Numbered from the stretch's first letter, positions 12,061-23,812 are shown. The stretch is 64,000 nucleotides of DNA from Brachionus sp. 'Tiscar' (GCA_006352455.1 VANL01000014.1:62001-126000), one strand, 5' to 3'. Notes: generated from the sequence alone by a model not told the origin. Program-made: numbers and translations.

Positions 12061-14101
12061 ATGCCGAGTTCGAATAGTGGCCCACAACCACATCAATATG
12101 GACTATCCGTAACCTTAATCAAATAATTTTTTTCTTTAATTAAAAATAAAAATGAAGATGGGGTTTATATTTATTTTCAATTTGATTGTTGGGAGTGGAG
12201 CATTGACTTTACCTAAAGCTTTTGCCAATTCAGGAATTTTTCTTAGCTTGATTTTATTAATATTCTTGAATCTCATGAGGTCTGATTGTTTTAAAATAAA
12301 ACTTTATTTATCAAATCATAATTCATTTCATCTAGTTTCATTACCGCTACTTTCATGTTTGAAGCAATGTCTATTATGAACGCAATTAAAGATATTAGAA
12401 AATTCGTAAAATTTAGTCATTCTTAAGAAATAATAATTTAGGTAAATAGTTTAAAATAGACAGAATCACTAGGCTATTCTAATCCTATTTGTGAAACTGA
12501 GAGCGAAATTCAAAAGCAAGCAGAAAATATAGATCCAATTCCGATTAACGAATCATTGAATGATAATGCAAGTGAAGATCGTCCCTTATTAGCCCAAACA
12601 ACCCCAATACAATACAATAATCGCAGAATTTTAAGTAATTTTTTTTTAGGATATGCTTTTGATGCTCAAAATGACGTCATATATAAATTAGACAACTTGG
12701 AAAATTTTGATAGCTCGGCATACTTGGAAAGAAGCGCTTTAGAAGATGAAGAAAATGAAAAAAAAGAAGCTGACAATTTGTTTGCTATAAGAAAAAAATA
12801 TGAAATGGTAAATAGAATAAAAAATTTCCAATTAATAAATTAATAAATTTAATTATTATCTTAATTTAAGGCCGAAATGGCAAGTGTTTTTTTCAACAAA
12901 AGTATGAATTTTTTTTTTATTTGGTAATTAAGTCTAATTTAATTAAAAAAGCGGGTCAATTTTTTTTCTACATTGCCATGATTCTCTATTTGTATGGAGA
13001 CTTGGCAATTTATGATGCAGCGGTGCCAAAGTCACTTCGTGACACTACTTGGTAACTTTTTAATAGAAAAAATAACTAATTATATTTCAATTTAACTAAA
13101 GTACATTTCAACTTGAGAATAAAAATCAAACTTTGTCTGAAGATGATCTTTGTTGGTCAAGCTTGCCATCCATTAACCGAATGAATGCATATCGTTTATA
13201 TGTTTTGTTATTTAACTTTACCATTGGCATTTTAGTATTTTATAATGTGGAAAAAACTAAACTATTACAATTATTGACCACTGTAATGCGATGGGCAGCT
13301 TTTATAACAATGATTGCTCTGGCGATCATTAAAATTAAAGAAAATACTGAAAAATCAATCAATCCTACTGTTAATTTTGTTAATGTAGAAAATGTACCAA
13401 ATTTTTTTGGAGTTTGTATTTATGCTTTCATGTGCCATCATAGTCTTCCAGGAATAATAACACCAATGCGTGATAAAAAAAATTATAAATATGTTTTTGT
13501 AGGTGTGTATTTATGTGTTTTGTCATTTTATCTATTGCTTTCATTTACTGGCGTCTATGCATTTGGTGAAAATTTAAATGATTTTTATACCTTAAACTTT
13601 TTACCAAACAACCAAGATAGAGGAAAACAGGGATTGTTTTTAGTGATCATTGACTATTACCTTTCGCTTTTTCCAGTGTTCACAATAAGTGCTAGTTTTC
13701 CTATTATTGGAATAACTTTAAGAAACAACCTGAAGAGCCTGTATTTTTTTATTTCAAAAAAAAATCCAAACGATTCTAGAAATAAGAATTATTTTACATC
13801 AATTGGTCTACCACTTATTACTTTAATACCTCCTCTCTCAATATCGTTGATTACCCATGATCTTCAATTGCTCGTTGGAATAACTGGAAGTTATGCTGGA
13901 GTTGCGATTCAATACATAATACCTAGTTGTTTAGTCTATTTTGGTAGGAAAGAAGCCGTACGGGTTTTTAGGAAAAATTATCAATTCAAACATTCGTTTA
14001 CGTCACCGTTCAAAAGCAAGTTTTGGGTTTATTTCTTGCTACTGTGGGCTAATTTATCTGTCATTTTTGTAACTGTAAATCATATTATAAACAAAAAGTA
14101 G
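12061..14101 (+). CDS. TMEM104: TMEM104, amino-acid-transporter-like membrane protein
   Basis: A multi-pass protein of the amino acid/auxin permease fold; the transported substrate is not established for this family. Seven exons: 12061-12108, 12158-12279, 12336-12405, 12460-12807, 12871-12901, 12952-13051, 13102-14101, giving 572 aa. The first membrane segment carries FNLIVGSGALTLPKAF, the family hallmark, followed by SFITATFMFEAMS. A long acidic loop follows, then MASVFFNK, YLYGDLAIYDAAVP, NAYRLYVLLF, FGVCIYAFMCHHSLPGIITP, SLFPVFTISASFPIIGITLRNN and VGITGSYAGVAIQYIIP, which match TMEM104 block for block. The 31-nt exon 5 is a micro-exon. The start chosen is the only ATG that gives the short TMEM104-like N-terminus. 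Confidence 0.93.
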
Positions 14102-15769
14102 TTTTTAATATTTATTTTAAAAAAATTAGAATATTTTTAATAGTAATTTCAATATTCAATTTCAATATTTAGCCAGTGGAAAAAAAATAAAATTTTTTTG
14201 CGATTTAATATATTTTTTACACAAAATATTTAAGTAAATAAAAAACAAATATTAAAATTGTATTTTTTATTAAATTTATCAGACAAAAGAATTGATGATA
14301 ATTAATTTATTGTTTTATTTGAAATTGTATACATGTTCATAATAGTAAAAATAAATGTATCAAATTGTTTCTAATAAAATCTTTGAATATAAAGCTAGTT
14401 AATATTGCTAAGATTATTAAATTATTAGAATTTATATGATTTTGATCAGGGCAAAATTTAAAATCTAATTTTTTGGTGGTGTTTTTATAATTAAATCTTA
14501 AAAATTTTAAAAAATCTATTTAACTATTAAAAAATGAAATATTTTTATTAATTTATAAAAAAAAAAATTAAAACATGAAACCTAAAATACTAAAAACAAA
14601 GAAATCATTTTTAAACCATTTTTGAATTGGTTTTGGAAATTTTCATGTTTTAAAATTTTACCAATAAAACTCGTTTCGATCTGGTTTTTAAGGAGCATTA
14701 TTATAACATGTTTTTGATAATAAAAATTTCTTAATACCATTAAAATTTATTTGCATACAAGTTTTTTTGAAAGAAGAAATTTTTTTTGTGTATTTTTACC
14801 ATTGAAAGAAAAGAAAGCTATCTTTTGATTTAGAATTAATAAATGTCTATTGTCGATTTAATAAGTGAACAAATTTTCATCATTAATGTGGTTAACCGAG
14901 AAATATTGAGTAGCAAAAATAACTAGGGCATGAAATCACTAAAATTCTATGAATCAATATTTAAACAAGAGGGCAGTGGATATTTATTTTTGGCACTAAT
15001 CCATGTTTATTTTTAGATAAGTCAATAAAAATTTTGTTTAATCAAAATGAATTTTAAATTCTCTAATAAGTATCCGTTTTAACTGTAAATATTTTTTTTT
15101 TAAATCATTATATGATGAGACCAAAAGTGGAAAATCTAAGTTGATTTTTTAGATAAATTTAAAAAATAATATATGTTTCATTTTTCGAAATTAATTATAA
15201 AAACATGAAATTTTTTTTTTGTCAAAAGATAATTTTTTTTAAATATAAAATAAATGTTTTTTAATTATTTTTTTGTTTTACTGAATGACTTTAAATTTAA
15301 TTTTATATGAAAGCTTTTAGGTCAAATTAAAAAGTCATATTGCAATATTCAAGGAAAACTTCAACAAGTTTTATTAAAAAAATAAATTTTGAAATTTTCC
15401 AAGCCATCGTAAGTATGATTTTTGTTTGTTAAGGTCAACTATGAATGAAAAGTTTTTTATTATCAAAAGGCTTCGGTTAATTTCAAATTTATGACATAGA
15501 TTTTAATATATTCACCTAAATAATTTTCCAAATATAGTTCAATATAACTTAAAGATAATAGGTTACCTGTTTAGATTTTTTCTATTTTTTCTCTAGAGAC
15601 TAGCAAATAATGTTTCGATTACAACTAAGGTAAAATATTTCAAATATCGTATTCACACTTTTGACACAATTTTTGTTAAATTATAATATTTCAACAAACC
15701 CAAATCTTTGAACAAAAATATTTAGTTTTATAATGAAAGACCCAGACACATCAATTAACCTAGTCTAAA
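14102..15769. other. Intergenic spacer
   Basis: About 1.7 kb of AT-rich DNA between TMEM104 and the Cache/EGF gene. I see no exon, RNA gene or clear repeat. Confidence 0.5.
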
Positions 15770-18700
15770 ATGAGAATATTACATCAAATATTTTTAATTG
15801 TTTTATTTGAATTTTTGTTTAAACTTGTTAAATCAATTGATAATGTTCGTTATTCGCCATTCTCATCTCAATTCAATAACTTGTACGATTATGCTGATGC
15901 TGAATCTTATGGGCCAAATTTATTCAAAAATCTGTATGAACATCTAAATGCTATAAAAAATGACAAAAACAGTTGCAATAATATTCCGTTGCCAAAGACT
16001 ATCTTAAAGCAAAAATATTTTAACCCATCTGATGAATTACGAAAATATAAATATTGGTACCCACCAAACGATTATCAGTATATTCTTGTATGGTCACAAA
16101 TCGAGGCTTATCGTAATTCACTGTTTTTAAGTTACATGTTACAAAATGACAACGCTCATTTTCCCCCTGGTATAATTGAATTTCCTAGGCATAAATTTTT
16201 GTTCTTAATTTTTTTTAAAGGTTGGTTATATCTGTATTTGACTGCAGCAGCACAGCTTCATTCAATGCAAACAATCGGTTCTAATAGTCACAAAATTTTC
16301 AAATCAATAAAAATGCCATTCGAAAGCAATGAAGTTTTCAAAGTAAATTGGTGGAACCATGGAACATTTCAAAAGTTTGAAAAGCCATTCGCAATATATG
16401 CATCGTAATAAAATTTTCTTACTGTTTTTCTAAAAGTTTTTAATTTACCTTAAAAATTTCTTTTTTTTCCGAACCGGTAGGATCTGGTTGTTCGCATTTT
16501 TAACATAAAATATTTAGGAAATTAAATAATTACTTTATTAATAAATGGCCACTTCTAGTTCAAGAAAAATAATAAAAAAAATACGAATAAAGTAAAAGAA
16601 AATGATGAAAAAAATTATTAAAAAGTTTCACATCCAATTTAATATTTTCCACAGTACTAAATAGTAACAACTTGAAAAACGCATGAGATCATATTATTGC
16701 AATTGTAAAATTTTAGGTTTATGGCCCCTTGGTGTTACCCTTTCTAATATTTTTATTCAATGAAAATTAGCATATTTTGCAACAAAAATTTAATAATAAT
16801 AGTATTTTTTATTTTAGATTTTTGATTGAAAAAAAATTTCAAAAAATGATTAAATTTATTCAACTAAAAACAAAGAAAAAATCTAACATAATGCGCCGAA
16901 AAGACCCCTTTCTGTTTTAAGTGTTAAGTTGACTAGAGTCAGTGTTGTAGATATTGGGAGAATAACAACACAAATATAAATATTAGATACAGTCTGATTT
17001 ATAAACTCTTCACCGCTTTATTTACCGTATACCCTTGCACAGTAATACATGCATCAAAACTTGAAATTCGGGTTTTAGTGCATGCATTACTGTGCAATGG
17101 TATACGGTATTTAATATTCGAAAAATATTGAGACTTTGTGATATTGATTAAAAATTAAATCTACAAAATGCTTTCAAAAAGCTGAAATTTTTCTAAAATT
17201 CGACTATCTAATTCTTAAACAAAAAAACAAAAAAAAACTTAATAATTTTTTAATTTTAGTCAACCTAAACCAAGTAATCCAAAACTAGTTCGTGTTATTG
17301 ACTTTGGAACAGGTGATTATTCCAATGATTATACAGGCCATGGATTTCTACCTGTTTACGTTTATGATAGACAAAAATATTTATTAAACAACACTTACGA
17401 ATATGCGGGAAATTGGATGAAACCTTATCAAAATCAAAAATTTCAGCTAAGCAACGATAAAAATAAGCTTCCCATTTTGTCTTTGTCAAATAACATGGAT
17501 AAAAATGAGTATCATCAATTTATTGGAGAAAAATGGAATGAGAATACACCCAAAGTGACTAAATTGGAAGATTACTCTTCATACGTATTAACAAACCAAA
17601 AAAAAATTCCAATTTATGACTGGGATCCACTAACTGATAGTCAAAGAAAAAATTTACAAAACATACCAGACAGAAATTTACCGTACAATTTTAATCAATG
17701 GTACATAGATACTATATCTGAAAATACTTATCAAGAAATAAAACAATCAGCCGCAGAAAATCCATTCAATTTAAGAGAAGTTAAATTTATTGATAGTTAT
17801 AGATATGCAGCGGTTTGGTGGAAAAATGAGAGCTATTTTCTAGGAAATAGAGAAGAGTAACTAATCAATAATTAATTAAAAATTCTATTTTAAAAGTTTT
17901 AATAAAGATATGTATTTCGAATTAAACCAGAAGAAAGTTTTTATCGTTTTAATGGAGTAAAACAAGAAGAAGCCACCAGTTGGACTCCGCCGTATTATTG
18001 GTGTGTTGACCCTTCACATTGGATGGTAACAGTTAAAGCACCGATTTGGGCTGACAACGACTTCCAGTACAAAAACAAGCATTTTTTTTCAAATGATGTA
18101 AATAGATTTGTTGGTTTGGCAGAATTAGTTCTAAACTATGAAGAAACAGACATTAACCAATGTCCTGGAGATCGGTTATTAAATGCATTTTCAAGTACTT
18201 CACTATGTGATACCACTTCAAATTGTTTACCACGGCCTAACTTCGGTCTTAAACCTGGTGGATATGAATGCGAATGCATAAGTGGATTTTCTTATCCATT
18301 CAATATCCAAGGTCCATATAAAGGAATAGACCTTCCAAATAGACTATATCTCACTCCATTGTGTGAAAAGAGTGAAGGTCTTCTTCAATACCCCAATTGG
18401 ATTAGCAGAAATTTTGTTGAAAAGCAGGTCTACACTGAGGAAATTTCTTCTTTTAATCATAATTTTAAAAGAGACTTAGATTTCTATAAAAATAAATCAA
18501 ATAGACCTAAAAGATATATTGACAGAAGAAACAATTTTGAAAAACTGAGAGATTCAATTTTTATTGATAATAACCTTTTTGATCGAAGATGCAGCTCTTT
18601 GTCTTTTCAGGATATTGTGTATCTAAATGATGATGATGAACGATTTACAACTAATCTAAGGTAAAAATTAAACGATTATTTTTAAAAATCATTTAAAAAA

Positions 18701-20158
18701 TATTTGCTTTAAAGTTTATTTTTCTATCAGCAAATTTTTTAAATATTAATTTTCATGTCAATTTAAAATTGAGTAGTTCTTTTAACAGTTTTAGGGCATA
18801 TTTATATTTATTTCTATTTCTCAAATGATTCTATATTTAAAAAAAATTTGAGGAAATAATTAAATATTTGTTTTATAGAAACCATGCAAATCAAGCATTC
18901 AAGCCGCAAATGGCCCAAGCTTTACGAATATCTCATATTTTGTCTTCTTATCTACAGCTTCATTCTCCATTTAGCACATCATCAATTAATTCACAAACTG
19001 ATTTTGGTCACTTGAAGAATGTAGAAGGTCTAAAACCAGATCCTCAATTAGATGAGTCAATTATAATTGGTGAAATCATGTCTACTTTAATATCAAACTA
19101 TCCTATTCAAGAAGTAAATGTATTCTTTAATGGCAGTGAATTTGAAAAACAAAAATTGTTCTCTACTCAGAATACTCTGTCATTCGGACTTAGTGCTATT
19201 CGTTCAGATATTGAGCTAATATTGAACAGATCAAATGATGATTCACATATAAAAAAATCTTGGTATTTGGACTCAATTAAGCGATATAGATACTCTGGTA
19301 AGACAAAATTTGGCGGTCCATATGCCACTCAAGAAGAAAAACAATTTTTTGAATCTTCTGGACCTTTCAATAATGGTTTGTTTGGAGAAAATTTTAAATT
19401 TGATCGTTTCGGAATCGAGATGAATATTAGAAAAACTTTTGATGGTTTAAACGGGAATGTTGAAATATCACCTAAATATTACGATGCAGCCTCAGCTGGA
19501 GTATGGTTCGGACCTTATTTTGATTGTCAAAAGCGATACATGAAAACTAAAACTACACTTAGAATGTTGTTTAGTGTTCCTATAATTATGGCAATGAACA
19601 AAGACCCAATGTAAAAATAAATAAATAAAAAAGAGATTCAATTTATAATTTATAATTTTTAGAGGCTTTGTATCAGTAGTTGTTGGTTCCGATTTAAAAT
19701 GGTGGAAAATAAATCCTTGTGAAACTTCGAAACAGCCTAATCTGTTTCAGAACATTCATAAATGTGATTTAGAAACAACAATTGTAATTGTTTTACTTCA
19801 AATTTGATATTAAATTATTTTTTAAATTTTTTTTCAGTGTCAATACCAAAATGTTCCAGAATTAGAGAGTGGATTTTATTTATCATCTTATAAGTGTATT
19901 TGTAAAGCAAATTACGATTTTCCGTTTTTAGATTATGGTTCAAGTTATTTTGAGGGTGCTACTATGGAAAGAGAATATGATAAGAAAATGAAAGGAATGC
20001 CGAATATATTCGATAGATTGAAGTGTAGACCAAAAATGGATCCAGTATCGTTCCGGAATGGTTATCTTGCATCTAAATCTAATATTAATATCTCATCGAA
20101 TTATTTTTTAATTTATATCTTAATATTTCAATTGATTTATTATATATTAATACTTTAA
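15770..20158 (+). CDS. Secreted/anchored protein with two Cache-like + EGF-like units
   Basis: Six exons (15770-16404, 17260-17856, 17908-18660, 18879-19610, 19663-19783, 19838-20158) join to 1052 aa. The first about 23 residues form a signal peptide. Each half has a large alpha/beta region, probably a Cache-type sensor fold, followed by a Cys-rich EGF-like segment. The first is near residues 496-545 (INQCPGD ... CDTTSNC ... GGYECECISGF). The second is near 918-970 (NPCETSK ... CDLETTICQY ... YKCICKANY). This order resembles the ectodomain of GPR158/GPR179 and their invertebrate relatives, but there is no seven-helix domain. The protein ends in a hydrophobic stretch (YFLIYILIFQLIYYILIL) with no cytoplasmic tail, suggesting a GPI anchor or tail anchor. 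A dibasic site RPKR at 610-613 separates the halves and could be cleaved by a furin-like protease. The gene model is firm; the domain assignment is by eye. Confidence 0.8.
16405..17259 (+). other. Long intron 1 of the Cache/EGF gene
   Basis: An 855-nt intron with donor GTAATA and acceptor TTTTAG. It contains the 83-bp hairpin element at 17025-17107 and otherwise only AT-rich sequence. Confidence 0.75.
17025..17107. mobile_element. 83-bp palindromic MITE, TA-flanked
   Basis: An almost perfect hairpin. The left arm CCGTATACCCTTGCACAGTA is mirrored by the right arm (reverse complement CCGTATACCATTGCACAGTA), and pairing continues through ATGCATG-type bases to a short loop. TA flanks both sides (17023-17024, 17108-17109). 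The termini match the element at 3832 (consensus CCGTWTACYCTTGCA), so these are members of one family. Confidence 0.85.
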
Positions 20159-20569
20159 TTTTTAACTTAATAGTTGTAAATAAAATAAATATACGAATAT
20201 CTAAAGTCTTCCTGTTTTTAGGTATAAACTTAAATTTTTTAAAATTCTTCTTTCTATGAAAATTCATAAAAAAAATTTGAATATTATTTTTTATTTTTGG
20301 ATAGAAGTGAGAAAAAATCGATTCATTCAAATGAACGCAAAGCTTTCATTAAATTTATTGCTACTTGAAAAAAAAAATTTTTAGCATTCATGAAAATAAA
20401 TTTTAATACAAAGTTTTTAACTTTAAAACATAAAAAAATAAAAATTATTTTTGAACATAGCAAAAAATTAAGATTCTGATAGTCAAACAGTATAAGAATA
20501 ATTATAAACATACTTTTTTGAATACCCGTATAAAAATAAAAGTTTTAAGTTCGAAAGCTGCGGGCGATA
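20159..20569. other. Spacer downstream of the Cache/EGF gene
   Basis: About 400 bp of AT-rich DNA between the stop codon of the Cache/EGF gene and the degenerate inverted-repeat element. Several minus-strand frames occur but have extreme Phe/Ile/Lys composition typical of chance frames. Confidence 0.5.
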
Positions 20570-20852
20570 GGTATTGTGAATTTCAAAAACAAAAAGAACA
20601 AAAATTCTTTCTTTCTTGATAAATAAAAATTTACTAGAATAAAAAATATTTAAAAAACACTGCAACATAGTACATAAATGCAGTAACATCCATGCAACAT
20701 ACTCTGTTGCATCTTTTTACCTAAAATAATAACATTTTTGTTTTATTTAAGAAAAAAAAATCAAGAATCAATTTAAATCTTATTATGTTATATTTTTGTA
20801 TCTTATTTACATTAGAAAAATACTGAAAGATTTGTATTTTTTTTAGGTTTAT
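20570..20852. mobile_element. Second, end-truncated copy of the 352-bp MITE family
   Basis: Starts with GGTATTGTGAATTTC, the terminus of the element at 1621, and follows it in the same orientation: ACAAAAATTCT, TTGATAAATAAAAATT, CACTGCAAC, TGTTGC, TTTTTACCTAAAAT, CTTATTTACA. The expected mirrored right end is not found before the tRNA gene begins at 20862, so the right arm is lost or eroded. The right boundary is approximate. Confidence 0.65.
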
Positions 20853-20861
20853 AAAAATTAT

Positions 20862-20944
20862 TGCCAGGGATGGGGATCGAACCCATGCTCACATTCGTGA
20901 ATTGGATCTTAAGTCCAACGCCTTAACCACTCGGCCACCCGGGC
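20862..20944 (-). tRNA. trnL-UAA: tRNA-Leu (anticodon UAA)
   Basis: The minus strand folds as a class II tRNA. The acceptor is GCCCGGG against CCCTGGC with one C-U mismatch at position 4-69. The D arm is GCCGAGTGGTTAAGGC. The anticodon stem-loop TTGGACTTAAGATCCAA carries TAA. A long variable arm with a TCAC/GTGA stem identifies leucine, and the T arm is ATGGGTTCGATCCCCAT. The discriminator base is A, as leucyl-tRNA synthetase requires. The internal A and B boxes for RNA polymerase III are intact, there is no intron, and CCA is not encoded. It sits about 100 bp upstream of MGME1 and points away from it. Confidence 0.95.
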
Positions 20945-21044
20945 TCTTAATAACTATGCTAAGTAAATTTTAATCTAATTCTACACTTAAATTAAAACGA
21001 ATTAAAAAAATTAATTTATTATAAAAATTTGAACAACACTAAAA

Positions 21045-22623
21045 ATGCTGAGAAAATTTCCAATTTTAAAAAATCACAAATTTTTTTCGATTCACTCACA
21101 TTTTTATTCAATCGATAAAGATGATTTGAAGGCTGAAAATAAAGTTGAAAATAAAACAAAGTATCAATACATAGGTACATTTTGAAAAATAGATTCCGAT
21201 TTTTTTCAAATTTTTCATATAATTTTCAGGACCTAAAGAATTCTATATTCAAAGTTTTTTGCTGAAAAATAAACTTTTAAATGATAATGACGTAACAAAA
21301 TATTACAGTGAATTAAAATATTTCGAAAGAGAGCAAAAGCTTTTCGAGAAATTTTCAGATTCGGTGGATTTTACAGGATATCCTCAAAATGAACGCTTGC
21401 ACAAAAAGCATGAATTCTATTTGAATGAACCTAAAAGAGTTCATTATTCTCATGATCTAAGGTTATTTGAGTTTTTATCAAAAAAAGAAATAAAAGATAA
21501 AAAAAAAGCCGATAGACTGGAAAGAAAAAAGCAAAAAAAAATTAAAAAAAATTCTACTAAAAAAGAAATTGACTGTAAAAAGTCTGAAATTTTTGAAGAA
21601 CAAACAAAAAAGCCTGAAATACACGCAGAAAAACAAGAAGTCCCAAATCATGAGTTTAAAATGGATGAAAGATTTAGTCAACTTTTAGAAGCAAAAATAA
21701 AAACAAAAAACTTAAATGACGATTACAAACAACCCGAAATAATCAAGGAAGAATACAAAGAACTTAGATCTTTGTTGGAAAAACAAGATCTTGTAGATAG
21801 AAAATCAAAAATCAATAAATATATCAAATTTTTAGATAATTATCCTATTGATGATAAATTTCTTTTAAAAAATTTAAGTAAAGTTCCATTTTTACCTGAA
21901 CAAATGATACTTGCTAATAAAGAAATGTATTCACAATTAGAAATTCAGCTTTCAAAAGCAAAACTTTTTCAAGAATCGAAAGAAATTAACTCAAGTAAAC
22001 TAATTCCTTCCATATCAAACATCATTCAACTGGCATATCCATTGAGTGAAAATTTATTGAAATGGAAAATAGAAAAAGCACAGGCATTTGGTCTTGAAGG
22101 TTTTTATATTTATTCACAAAAAATCAAAACTGAGGGTCAACAATTTCATGAATATGTAGAAAATCGACTGTTGAATAAACCAACAAACATATATGATAAA
22201 AATTTAGAAGCTCTTGATCCGATTTTCGAAAACATAAGAGCTGTATTGTTAACAGAAGCGGCAGTGCAGCATTCGAATTTATTTTATCAAGGTCGGATTG
22301 ATTGCTTGGCCTACTATAAAAACGAACTATGCCTTATTGATTGGAAAACTAGTGAAAAAAGTAAGCCTGAAGTAAGAGATTTATTTGATTCGCCTATTCA
22401 AATATCGGCATACATTGCAGCATTTCTAAGCGATCCTAGATACGAAATATTGAGAAAAAGTCATCAGATAAAAAAAGGTCTTATTGTAAATTTTAATAAA
22501 ACAAATGGAGACGTAAATCTTCATTTTATTAATTATCAGCTGAGTGAATTTTATTGGTACAAATGGTTAAACTATCTAAGAGATTTTTGGCTACACATAC
22601 TTAAGAACAAATCAGAAAAATGA
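21045..22623 (+). CDS. MGME1: Mitochondrial genome maintenance exonuclease 1
   Basis: PD-(D/E)XK single-strand DNA exonuclease that trims flaps during mitochondrial DNA replication. Exons 21045-21174 and 21230-22623 encode 507 aa, against about 344 in human. The N-terminus (MLRKFPILKNHKFFS) is basic and hydrophobic, as in mitochondrial presequences. A Lys/Glu-rich region at about residues 130-230 has no counterpart I recognise and explains most of the extra length. The nuclease core follows: FGLEGF, GQQFHEYVE, LLTEAAV, QGRIDCLAYY and the catalytic LIDWKTSEKSKP (Asp near 414, Lys near 416), then DSPIQISAYIAA, KGLIVNFN and a C-terminal YWYKWL block. Confidence 0.93.
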
Positions 22624-22975
22624 ATTTTTTTGCCAAATTTTATGATTAAATAAAACAATTTAAAATTAATAAAATCCTTTTGGATATCCTAAATTTAATA
22701 ATAAATTATAATCAGATTTTACTTATTTGTTATCAAAGCTAGATTTTTGTCAATTAATTAAAATTTTTAGAATTTAAAAATATAAATATTTATTAAAAAA
22801 AAATGAATTATTTTTTTAATTTTAGAATTATTCTTAATAAATTTGAAAAAAATGAATGAGACAGGCAATTTTAACTAGTTTGAGCACAAAAATAAAGTCT
22901 TATCAAAAATAATGCTTTAATAAAAAAAAAAATAATGCCACTATGTCTTAGCGTAAACCTAAGTTAGCCCATTAA
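22624..22975. other. Spacer downstream of MGME1
   Basis: AT-rich sequence, probably including the MGME1 3' untranslated region. No feature seen. Confidence 0.45.
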
Positions 22976-22983
22976 AAACAGGT

Positions 22984-23317
22984 GGTTAAATTTAGAGATA
23001 AGGGTCCCGAAATTTTTCGAGTATCAGGTTCGCTTTTGGTTAGTGTTTGTTACGCAGACCCGATCCCAGAGCCAATTTTTTTTTCGAGTACTTAGATAAA
23101 ACTCGGTAATCTTTTACCCAATGTTTTCAGGTTACCGACCCAAACCCGATTACTTTTTAACTTTTAAAATTGATAAAATAGGTAAAAGATCAGAATTGGT
23201 AGCCTGAAAATATTGATTTTAAAGTATTCATAAGATATCGGGTCTGCGTAGCATACTCCATTTTAACCCAAACCTGATACTCGAATAAAAAACAATGCTA
23301 ATGCCTGGTTAAATTTA
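22984..23317. repeat. Inverted-repeat element, TTCGAGTATCAGG arms
   Basis: The arms begin TTCGAGTATCAGGTT at 23016 and, as reverse complement, TTCGAGTATCAGGTT at 23285. Both arms contain TACGCAGACCCGAT about 35 bp further in. The arms are separated by an inner, less perfect inverted repeat around TCTTTTACC. An 11-bp direct repeat GGTTAAATTTA lies outside the arms at 22984-22994 and 23307-23317. GC content is visibly above the surroundings. It has no coding capacity and is probably a degenerate non-autonomous transposon. Confidence 0.65.
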
Positions 23318-23366
23318 AGAATCAAATTCTAATAAAAATGCTTATTAAAATTTGATTCTTAAATTT
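23311..23366. repeat. 56-bp near-perfect hairpin
   Basis: A stem of about 25 bp: AAATTTAAGAATCAAATT pairs with AATTTGATTCTTAAATTT, continuing through TAATAA/TTATTA to a 6-nt loop with one mismatch. It directly follows the inverted-repeat element. Confidence 0.75.
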
Positions 23367-23557
23367 AGTTAAAATCATAGAATTTTATAAATGTTAAGTT
23401 TAATTTTTAATGTCTTGAAAATTCTTATAAAAATAAAAAAATATTTTAGGATAGTAATTTATTTTGATTTGCCTCAAATAAAGCATTTAAAAGAAGCTTA
23501 AATGTCCAATATTTTAAAAATAATTATTGAATAAAAAAATATTCTAAATTAATTTTA

Positions 23558-23812
23558 TCATAACAAAGTAAAGGGATGATCTTTGTTGCTCTTTAGATTT
23601 CTTTCTCTAACAATAGGCACCAAGAAGTTATTAAAAATTCTCAAGTCTAAAGCATTCTCAAAGAATCTATTTTCAAATAACAATTTGTAATAAAATTCTT
23701 TGCTATCATTGCTAGCATTTGATGTACAGTGCCGAACTTTGTCCATTTGTTCATACTGTCCATAATGTGTCCATGATGACAGTGCCGAATTGATACCTAA
23801 ATGCTTTATCAA
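23558..23812 (-). other. Unrecognised open frame, possibly a gene fragment
   Basis: An 84-codon stop-free frame without an ATG at its upstream edge. The composition is more protein-like than neighbouring chance frames (SALSSWTHYGQYEQMDKVRH, a Cys, several Trp/Tyr). The frame opens almost exactly where the TTAA-flanked MITE begins, which could mean that an older exon was interrupted. I recognise no family. It may be a decayed gene or transposase piece, or chance. Confidence 0.25.

Noticed and set aside
16180..16225. Possible GC-AG micro-intron in exon 1 of the Cache/EGF gene
   Set aside because: It would be about 32 nt, shorter than any other intron here, and its removal shifts the frame; the read-through frame stays open.
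17295..17489. Antisense frame inside the Cache/EGF gene
   Set aside because: Shadow of the coding exon on the plus strand.
20085..20689. Three overlapping minus-strand frames beside the tRNA
   Set aside because: Extreme Phe/Ile/Lys composition, and they run across the MITE remnant; chance frames.
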